From Gnetum montanum (lineage: Eukaryota; Streptophyta; Gnetopsida; Gnetales; Gnetaceae): 24,780 nt of DNA. The stretch spans positions 466,153 to 490,932 of the forward strand of contig MNCI01028261.1 of the NCBI GenBank assembly GCA_015680685.1, in the 5' to 3' direction. A model generated the notes under the pieces. That model was not told the origin of the DNA. It was given only the letters and a program-made list of their open reading frames with translations, and made no database searches. Positions within the stretch are counted from its first letter, which is position 1. Each line of letters starts with the position of its first letter. Shown piece after piece: positions 10,347 to 17,973 of the stretch. The position numbers and the translations under genes are program-made.

Positions 10347-10763
10347 GAGTTAGCATGAACCGCAGGGTAGCCACGACCAAGTTCGAGCGCGAACGTAGCA
10401 GCGTGAACTCCCAAAGCTCAAGCGTGAACCTATTTTCGTAGCATCAGTGTGAAGGCGAAGATCTGGCTATAGGGGAAGGTAGGTGAGGGTTGGGTGCATT
10501 GGAGCTAGCTTCGGGGCACAGCGAGTCAGATGAAAGCATCCAGCGTGTGGCTTCAAACCCCAGCGTGCAAGGTCGAAAATCGAGCGTGAGCCTAGCTCAC
10601 TATATTCTTTCTTTATGATGTCCATTACTGGAATAGTTCTTTTGGTTTTCGATGTGCCCTTGCTTGGTTTTTTCATTATTTCTTGTTCTATTAATTGTGT
10701 TTTGTGGTCTTGATTTTGGTTTATTCATTTAGGATTTGTTAGATTTCCGATTTCTATGAAGTT

Positions 10764-11060
10764 CAAGGTTCAGCGTGAACTCAGCGTATAGGGTTTAGAC
10801 CCCAGCGTGCAAGGTTCGACGTGAACGTAATGTGCAGGGAAGAAACCCCAGTGTGCAAGGTTCGGCGTGAACATAGCATGCAGGGACGAAACCCTAGCGT
10901 GCAAGGTTTGACGTGAACAAAGCATGCATGGATGAAACCCCAGCGTGCAAGGTTCGGCGTGAATGCAACGTGTAGGGACGAAACCCCAGCATGCAAGGTT
11001 TGGCGTGAATGCAGCATGCAAGGACGAAACCCCAACATGCAAGGTTCAGCGTGAACGCAA
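10764..11060. repeat. 46-bp tandem repeat (six copies and a partial seventh)
   Basis: Copies start at 10764, 10810, 10856, 10902, 10948, 10994 and 11040, exactly 46 bases apart. Each begins caaggttc(g/a)gcgtgaa and ends gaaaccccagcgtg. Because 46 is not divisible by three, the long minus-strand frames across it are artefacts of repetition. The repeat ends three bases before the proposed start codon at 11063, so it would form the 5' leader. Isolated agcgtgaac half-units lie at 10400-10430. Confidence 0.92.
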
Positions 11061-11062
11061 AG

Positions 11063-12299
11063 ATGAGCAAGGGGAAGCAAGTAGAAGGCCAGGGGAGGAA
11101 GGAGCCTAGCTTGACCTTCATTGAAGAGAGTGAAGCAATGCTCCAATGTCTGCCTAGACCCAGGATTCTCTCATGGTTAGGATCGATGTGCAGGTAGGCT
11201 CTGACCCTTGGTCGAAATTTGTGTTTTCACCCATTGTTCTTGTCGATTTTCCCATTGCGTAGTGTAAATGTTTCCATAGCATAAGGTTTCTGTAGCGTGA
11301 AGGATGGGGTCAAAATACTCAGCGTGTGGGGTTAGTGTGGTCATGCTCTAGCGTGCAACGTGCAGGGTCTACATGCTGAGTTTTCTAGCATGTAGGGTCT
11401 GCATGCTGAGCGTGATGCTAGGAATTTTTCTAAGTGTTGGCCCCCCAGTGTAGAACCTTATTTTTATGTGGCTTATTAACCCTGGTTCTTGAATGCATGC
11501 AGGGATCCCAAACCTTTCCTCCTGGTGGTGGAGCTTGTTGGAGTTCTGACGTGGTTTGGTTCGATTGATTCTGACTAGCCAGTTCCTGATATGACCATTG
11601 ATCGCAATGGGGTATGGTTCAGAGAAGGGGCCTGTGAATTCCTTGCCTTTATCTTAGACAAATTCAATGTGGTAATATGGTCGCATCTAAGTGATCAGTT
11701 ACCACGGAGCATATTTGAGACCATGCTACCAGGATCTTCGAATGGGGTAGTAGCTTTTATGGAGGACATTGATGAGGGACTACTCACGATTGAGGACGGT
11801 CCTTCTAGAGGACCTAGATCTACCCGTCCATTGTCACGTGTATGGGATTTATTGTCAGATGGCCTTCATCACATCAATAACACCCTATTCCTAGCTGCTC
11901 GTGTGCATACTTTGTTCCAGAACCCTCCTGGAACGGTGTACCGAGTAGGAAGGTAAGATTGTTCAATTTACCATTTTTACCTTGCTCCTTAGTAGTGGTT
12001 TATATTTTGATCGCCATTTCTTTATAGGCCTCAATTCGACAAAGAAGAAGTGTGCGTAGGTGATGAGGGACTTGCTTTGGCTTGTACCGCCTTAGAGACT
12101 TTCATGGCAAGCCCCACTCTCTGTGGTGCCGTGTTAGCCCAGACTAAGGGTGATATTGTTCATTTTCACAAATGGTACTCAAGGGTACTTGCACAATGCG
12201 AGGCTAGGGGGTGGCTGCATGGGGACTGGTCTGATAATGGGCCAATTTTTCCACGCGATGCCGATTTGACTTCTAGCGATCCGAATCTATCGACTAACG
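11063..12299 (+). pseudogene. Exons 1-3: FCP1/NIF-type phosphatase-like domain, catalytic motif lost
   Basis: Exon 1 gives a short basic lead (MSKGKQVEGQGRKEP). Exon 2 opens with KPFLLVVELVGVLTW, which aligns by eye with the family's Leu-Leu-Val-Leu-Asp-x-Asn-Gly motif (the DxDx(T/V) active site). The catalytic Asp is Glu here and the second position is Val. Then come WFREGACEFLAFILDKFNVV and IWSHLSDQ, the typical Arg-Pro-x-x-x-x-Phe-Leu and Ile-Trp-Ser blocks. Exon 3 continues with PQFDKEEVCVGDEGLALAC, like the end of the plant domain. FCP1-type enzymes dephosphorylate proteins such as the RNA polymerase II tail; this copy should be inactive. TAG at 11576-11578 interrupts it. Confidence 0.65.
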
Positions 12300-12389
12300 G
12301 TAAGTAATGGTATTTTTTGACAACTCAGTTTGTTCGTTCTGCTACATCATTGGCTATATTGACCCCATGGTGTTACCTTATGCATACAG

Positions 12390-13436
12390 TGGATGTTTCC
12401 TCTGATGAAGCCACTATCACAACCGGGTAGATTGAGAGCACCTTGGCTATGAAATTTGGGGAGGTTGGTAGTGCACAACGATGGTTACGTACTAAGGCAC
12501 CACCACATATCATCAGTTGTTTGAGTGATGTGGGCCTCATGGATTTGTTTAGTGCCCTAAGCCCTAATTTTTCTATGATGGAGATGATTGGAATTGTTGA
12601 TTCTTTCAACGAATTTGTCACCTACTATAGCACTCGCATCAAGGGTGTCAAAGTGGTTTTTCATCTGTCGACGGAGTTCTTCTCAGACCTCTTCGGCGTA
12701 CCGACAGATGGTGTTAGAGTGGTTTTGGATAGGGTACATAAGGAGATTCATGTGGTTTGTGAATTGGAGGATTGGTTGAGTGTTCTCAAAGGCTCTAAGG
12801 GATTCCCTATGCAGGGGAAATCGAAAGTGGCAGAAGTTAATGAGTTGTATCCCTTGTTCAAAGCGTGGGTGTTTCCCAAGTCTCTATCTCAAGTAAAAAC
12901 TTTTGGGGTAGAACCTGTGCGTATCATGCGCATTATTTTAGAGACTAGGGTACAGTATAACTGGGCCCAATTTTTGCTTTCAGGTTTCCATGGGGAGATA
13001 GTGAGGTTATGTTCAAATATTGAGGCGCAATCCCATTTCACCTTTGCATTCTTTGCTGGTTACTTGCGCCGGCTGGCTGAATTTTTAGTCGTTTGTGTGG
13101 ATAACAGGTACATGTTAAGGAATCACCACCAACTATCTCGCTTGTGGATTCGCCACTTATTTGAGGTGGCCAAATCTCAAGATGCTCCCGAGGGGATTGA
13201 CGAATCAATTTATGTCACAATGGAGGGGTCATCTGGTCATTCAATTCATACGCATGAAAACATAGGGTTGGAACCAGATAGTGTGCCCTATACCGCTAGG
13301 AAAGTCGATCGGGTGATCAAGGAAATGATCGGGGAATCAAAATCAAAATTTCAGAAGCGTGAATGCCCTAGAGAGGTTGCTCTAACTGTAGATGAACCAA
13401 GGGTGAAACGCATACGGTTTAAGATGCCTACACGGG
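12390..13436 (+). pseudogene. Exon 4: 349-codon unrecognised domain, possibly of transposon origin
   Basis: The exon is open except for TAG at 12428-12430. It starts acidic (VDVSSDEATITTG), then reads FGEVGSAQRWLRTKAPPHII, a Phe-Asn-Glu-Phe-Val-x-Tyr-Tyr block, FFSDLFGVPTDGVRVV and a helical, Trp-containing stretch to about residue 250, and ends with a basic segment (KRIRFKMPTRG). The pattern 'strand, then Leu-Phe-Gly-Val-Pro-x-x-Gly' recalls plant proteins annotated as putative transposon or antisense retrotransposon products, but the likeness is weak and I cannot name the family. It joins exons 3 and 5 in frame. Confidence 0.5.
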
Positions 13437-13537
13437 GTAAGCTTGATTCACTGATTTGTCCTTGTCATCATCATTATTTTTACTTTATTTGTCGGTTGTT
13501 TATACAAAACTGATGTTAAACTTATGAATGTTAGTAG

Positions 13538-15161
13538 ATTTGACTTCTGAGGTAAGAAGAGAGAGGTTAGCACAGATCATCGAGGAGGAAGAGGTCTCAA
13601 TGAACTTAAATGAGGAGGACGAAACGGGTAGGGACGAGATGGGAGGAATAAAAGATTGGGAGGGAGATACCACAGACGAGGGTAAGATCAATGATCAGGG
13701 TGGAGTCGATGAGATGTTTGATGGTTTCCTCAGAGAGAGGCTAGACCTTGGTGATTCTCCGAATTGGAAGAAAGATAGAGATTCTGATAGATTTTCCATA
13801 TTATGTTTACTTGCCTTTTGAACCGTGCTTCTCATTATTTGAAGTTTTATTTTATGTTTTTTTTGCTGCTACTAGGTGAAAAAGTTGAGACTAGGAAATT
13901 TCCTGACATTCGTTTAGAAGTCCCTATGATGAAGGCTCCCACAGAAACGACCACCGAAGTTAACCCGTCTCCTACGCATGAACCATTTACTTGGATCGAA
14001 ATCCCAAGTAAAATGGATTTTATAACTAGTGTCATTGATGAGGTGGTTGATCGCATCGAGCAAGCTCATCCTAAAATAGGTACATACATATTAAGTGTTT
14101 TGTATCCTTCGATTTTTCTCATCTGCTACTACTGTCCAATGTCTAATGTATGTTCTCCTCACATGAGCAGGGGCTAAACTGAAATGGGAGTCATCTGAGG
14201 CCACTGGTATTAATAGTTTGCCTACACTGCCTCCAGAGATTGAGCAAGTGCCCCGACGGATTTGTGATGAAGTGGCAGAGTGCGTTGTGCAGAATGCCAA
14301 GTCTCTTTGGACCTGTCAGCGCTCCATCGAGAGGCTATGGTTGTAGATTCAAGCGGGAGAAAAAGAAATTTCCAAGCTATCAATAGAACGAGATGATCTC
14401 AAATCACGCTATGAGTTTGCCTCAGCAAGGTTAATAGGTGATCGTTCTTGACAAACTTTCGAGATTACTTATGACAGATATTGGAATTTATTGAATCACC
14501 AAGTATCAATGACTCAGGAGCTAGTAGAGCGTAAGGCATAAATAGATTTACTGAACCTCAAATGTCAGGATTGGAAGGCTTTCGCTTCTAAGGTGTGGAA
14601 ATGGGATCAAGATGAAAAGACCCATAAGTATCATTATAAAAAGTCGTTAAAGGAGGTATCTATAGAGAAGCATCAGCTGGAGATGTTTGTTGAGGGTTTA
14701 GGCCTGTGCTCTTCATTTGATGCATTTGCTAAGCATATTTTGGTGGAGATGGAATCGCCCAAGAGGGTAATCACTACAGCTTTTAGGGAGGTTTTTGTCG
14801 ATGAGTTTCCTCTGAAACGTCCCACTTGGTCCCTGGTGGAAAAAGAGAAGGCTTTGGCCAACGTTGATCTGGGCCTTGATGGAACTGACTCGGCAAGTGT
14901 CTCTGAGGAAGAAATCCTTTGTCGGTTGGAATTTGGTCTAGGAGGATCTTCTTTAGTAAGTTGTTTAAACTTGTGAATTTTGTTTATTAAATAACTTTTG
15001 GAATTTTTCTCTTTCCTTTTGTGTTAATGTGTTAATTGTTTTCTTTTACCTTTTCATAGGGCCAGGGTGATGACGATGGTCAAGAAGGTGGCCCCAGTGG
15101 AGCGGGGACTCATGGTGCTAGGGAGTTTGAGGGGGACACCCCTCCCGACGTTGATGCTTAG
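13538..15161 (+). pseudogene. Exons 5-8: acidic and coiled-coil-like C-terminus
   Basis: Exon 5 is rich in Glu, Asp and Arg. Exon 6 has a Thr/Pro-rich part and ends IEQAHPKIG. Exon 7 (14171-14955) has long charged heptad-like runs between its three stops, then a conserved-looking block (MFVEGLGLCSSFDAFAKHIL). Exon 8 is a short Gly/Asp-rich tail ending at TAG 15159-15161. No catalytic motif was seen. The layout suggests a scaffold or protein-binding tail. Exon 5 can end at 13750 or 13804; both keep the frame. Confidence 0.5.
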
Positions 15162-15690
15162 TTTTAAATTTGGTATTATCATCGCTCATTTTTTTACATG
15201 AGTCGCAAACAAAATGTTTTGCCTTGGATTGTATATGAACTGATGGATGGAATCGGTTAACTGTTGTAATTGTCTATTTGTATATAAATATATTTTTTTG
15301 TTGTTAAAATGATTATGTATGTGATCTATGTATCATGTGGGGACGTTGCACTAAGTCGTAATTTGATGTTGATACATTTATACTATTTTTTTATTGAGTT
15401 TTCTGTTATTCATTTTTTTGTTTGAATTTTAAGTTTGTTTGAACACTGATAAGCGTAGATTTAAAGTGAAAATATTTTGGGCTTGAATGTAAACACGAGG
15501 CAGCAATGTAAAATGTTTTTGTTCATTTTGTTATTTAAGTGTAATGCATGAAGTAGGGATAGGAGTAGAAGCATAATCATGTAAAAAGGAGAATATAAAG
15601 GAAAACTATGGCTGATAACGCAACAATGCAACAAGATAAGCATGAATTCGCACTGTAAGCTTGAATTGAAAGAAAAGAAATGTAAGAAAA
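15162..15690 (+). other. AT-rich 3' flank of the eight-exon gene, no gene seen
   Basis: It begins with the presumed 3' UTR. A tgtatataaatat stretch near 15277 could help polyadenylation, but no canonical AATAAA was noticed close to the stop. The one minus-strand open frame here is short and low-complexity. Confidence 0.4.
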
Positions 15691-15696
15691 TGCTCT

Positions 15697-15995
15697 AGTT
15701 TAAGGCCATTTCGGGCCATGGGTGCATGTGTGTGTCAATTTAAAGTCATGACGGACTGTAGTCTCGATGTTCTAGTTTAAAGCCATTCCGGGCCCCATGT
15801 ACTAGTTTAAGGCCATTTCGGGCCATATGTAAACAAGAGAAGTTTCAAATAATATTAATGGATTCCTTGGTAAATCGGCCATTTCTGGCCGTGGCTAGTT
15901 TTATGTTGTTGTAAACAAGTGGTAGTTTAATGTCATTTCGGACGAAGAATGTAGTTTAACGTCATTTCGGACGAAGAATGTAGTTTAATGGTTTA
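15697..15995. repeat. Hairpin-motif array C (six clear copies, some partial)
   Basis: Clear copies start at 15697, 15737, 15774, 15803, 15923 and 15953; degenerate ones lie near 15871 and 15982. This array mixes both arm types: GGCC...GGGCC (15697, 15774, 15803) and GTC...GGAC (15737, 15923, 15953). It therefore links array B (GC arms) with array A (TA-type arms). Orientation is the same as in A and B. Spacing is 29-40 bp with one larger gap. Confidence 0.75.
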
Positions 15996-16014
15996 ACAAT
16001 TTTTTGATTTTTCT

Positions 16015-16023
16015 AAATTTAAC
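16015..16023. repeat. 9-bp direct repeat aaatttaac, right copy
   Basis: This matches 9805-9813. On the minus strand the codons before it (Ile-Thr-Pro-Asn) are in the protease frame and read straight into Val-Lys-Phe encoded by the repeat. Confidence 0.6.
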
Positions 16024-17250
16024 GTTAGGAGTGATATTGATAGGTGTGATTCTGTACTTAGCGTCCCCTTCGCTGATTATGTTGAATGGTAATTCAGCCT
16101 AAGAGACATTTGATGGAACAGGTTCTATGTTGGCGTCATCTAGTGTTTCTGTAGGTACGATGGTTTCTACGTTTGTTGAAGTTTCTAAGTTAGGCGGTGT
16201 ATGTAAAGTTTCAAGTCCGGGTGTTTCTATGTTGGGTAAAGTTTCATTTATGTTTAATGGATCATTATTTACTGGTTGCGTGCAACTTTGTTTTTCGTTT
16301 GTGTCATCTTGTTTAGGCTCTTCAAACTTAACCTCCGAGCCTTGGTCTGTATTCGTATGTGACAAGATGGTAGATGTAGCAGCATCTCCGTGTATAACAA
16401 TTTCACCACCTTCATAAGGCAGGCGAATCTCTTGGTGTATGGGGGAAGAGACTGCCCTAAGTTGGGCCAATCAGGGTCTTCCTAATATTAAATTGAACCC
16501 TGGCATTTCGTCGATGATGACAAAGTTAGCTAATGTGGGGAACCGATCCCCTACTATAAAGTCCATAGTTATGGTTCCTTTTACTACTATGTGTGATCCA
16601 CTAAACGATTTTAAACATGTGGTGGAGGTTGTTCTAATTAATTCCATGAGCTCTAATTATTCGATGACGGGTTAGGGTACTACATTTGTGGCGGCTCCAT
16701 CATCTACATGCACCCGATGTATTTTGAATTGATTTACTTGTATCGTTATGAACATAGGTGAGGTTGTTACTTCTCCTATTTTCTCATCAATCTTGATGTT
16801 GTTAGTATGGAAGTCTAGTGATTGAGAAGTTGATCCTTGAGGCGAATACATTACTGCATGAATTGAAAGTTCATTCGGAGGTAAGTCTTCACTTACTGGG
16901 ATTGATGTCAACATACGTATTAGGGCTTTGCGATGAGTTTGAGAGGTTAATATTAGGTCATATAGGCTTAATGAAGTGTTTTTCTATTTAAGTGCCTGTG
17001 TAACTTGTGTAAGGGCTATTGCCAAATCTTTAATGTTAGGTGCATGCATGTTAATGGTTACTTGGTCCATCGGGCCCAACAATTTTATCTCATGTGTAGC
17101 TGGTTTGACGTTTTCTTCCGTAACTGTTGATTTGGATGCATCATAGTTTCCCAATGATTCTCCCTTATAGCTCATGTTCGGTTTGTTAGTAGGTGATGCC
17201 ATGGGTACTACACTTAATGGAGTAGGCTTGGGGGATCCTAGGGCAAGCTA
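16024..17250 (-). pseudogene. Protease and flanking gag-pol linker of the giant element
   Basis: From the N-terminal side: a linker with LLGPMDQVTINM, then LILTSQTHRKALIRML (about 16935), a block found just before Tat proteases. Next is the active-site segment VHVDDGAATNVVP (about 16672-16710), with Asp-Asp-Gly-Ala where most proteases have Asp-Ser/Thr-Gly; Tat proteases often vary here. Then come FVIIDEMPGFNLILGRPWLA (about 16500) and SSPIHQEIRLPYEGGEIVIHG (16410-16450), followed by an acidic Thr/Pro-rich tail to 16099 and, after one stop, coding-like sequence to the 9-bp repeat. It is in one frame with gag and with RT beyond the block. Confidence 0.82.
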
Positions 17251-17334
17251 TTGACGTTCTTTCTCCAATCGTTCCTATGTGAGCCTGTCTGCCAGGCGTT
17301 CTCGCGTGTGGCATGGGGGAACATCTAGTTTTTG

Positions 17335-17800
17335 AACATCTGGTTGCTTTGGAACCTGTATTACGTATGGAGTAGGACAGGGTTGCGATTGGACGGTCGA
17401 AGGTGGTTGAATGTCAGGCTGCCTAGGCATCCTAACAACATACGGGGTCGGTTTATTTTGTGTTTGTGGGGTGGAAGGTTGGTGGTTATCAGGGTGTTTG
17501 GGTATCTTGACAACATATGGAGTTGGTCTAGTTGGGGGTTGTACCTCCATAGTTGCAACCGCAGGTGGCACCTAGACTATATAGGAAGTGGGCTAGGTAG
17601 GAGGTTGCGTGTTTGCGGTAGTAGCGGCGGGAGGTACATGCACCACGTATGGTGTTGGTGGTATAGTAGAGGCTGCCACTGCGGGGGGTATCCAGATGAC
17701 ATAGGGTCTTTGGAGGGTAGGCAGGTTACATGGAGAGTATGATGATTGAGGTGCAGGTGTCTGTGCAGTAGGAGGAATACGAATTACAAATGGTTTCTTA
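17335..17800 (-). repeat. Tandem peptide repeat (PYVV..P) in the gag-protease linker
   Basis: Seven copies of a Pro-(Y/F)-Val-(V/I)-x-(V/I/M)-Pro core occur in one frame. The first is KPFVIRIPP (17771-17797). Later copies are 22-25 residues apart, e.g. TPYVVKIPKHPDN, TPYVVRMPRQPDI and TPYVIQVPKQPDV, separated by Pro/Gln/Ser/Thr spacers. Two weaker copies (PYVINTI-like) lie upstream near 17840-17900. Two stops interrupt the array. Single motifs of this kind are common before Tat proteases; a long array is unusual. Confidence 0.8.
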
Positions 17801-17973
17801 GGTATTTTATGTTCATTATCTAATTAAATGGTGTTAATCCTAGGTGCTTCTCGTTCATTGTCTAGGTAGATAGTGTTAATTACGTATGGAGCTTCCTTAG
17901 TATTTAGAGGATCCTTATATATGCCCATGGCCTGGTTTTGTGGTTTGACTGGGTTGGCCTCATCAAAAGTGAT

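Larger units (their letters stand above)
11063..15161 (+). pseudogene. Eight-exon chimeric gene, antisense inside the giant element: FCP1-like N-terminus plus unrecognised C-terminus
   Basis: Exons: 11063-11193, 11503-11952, 12028-12299, 12390-13436, 13538 to 13750 or 13804, 13876-14079, 14171-14955, 15060-15161. All introns are GT-AG, 71-309 bases (intron 5 is 71 or 125), and split codons rejoin in frame at every junction (phases 2, 2, 1, 1, 1, 1, 0). The donor of intron 5 is uncertain. The product would have about 1,060-1,080 residues. In-frame stops are TAG at 11576, 12428 and 14344, TGA at 14449 and TAA at 14539, each one C-to-T step from CAG, CGA or CAA. So the gene was once coding and has since decayed. 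Retained introns mean it was acquired as DNA, or carried antisense so that they were never spliced. It could be a captured host gene fused to a transposon gene, or an antisense extra gene of the Tat lineage. Confidence 0.75.
9814..16014 (+). mobile_element. 6.2-kb gene-bearing block inserted between protease and RT of the giant element
   Basis: It is bounded by the 9-bp direct repeats. Near its ends it has hairpin-motif arrays B and C in the same orientation; in the middle it has a TATA box, a 46-bp minisatellite and an eight-exon gene, all on the + strand and antisense to its host. A 9-bp duplication would fit a Mutator-like element that captured genes, but the ends are not terminal inverted repeats. 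Alternatively it is an accessory or intron-like segment of an Ogre-like element, since Ogre elements carry an intron at this point of pol. Motifs shared with the host element favour that reading. Confidence 0.55.

Noticed and set aside
10770-11146. Long minus-strand open frames with a repeated Leu-Ala-Arg-Trp-Gly-Phe pattern
   Set aside because: They arise from the 46-bp tandem repeat, which shifts frame each unit and so shows similar peptides in all three frames. No start context or family match.
11063-15161. A functional host phosphatase gene
   Set aside because: Five in-frame stops, loss of the catalytic aspartates and location inside a dead retroelement.
9814-16014. Terminal inverted repeats or Helitron ends for the 6.2-kb block
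   Set aside because: The two ends do not pair as inverted repeats. TC and CTAA-like ends exist, but there is no 3' hairpin at the right place and the base after CTAA is A instead of T.
17332-17742. 136-codon + strand open frame
   Set aside because: It is the reverse of the Pro-rich gag-protease linker; Gly/Trp/Arg-rich composition is the mirror of that repeat.
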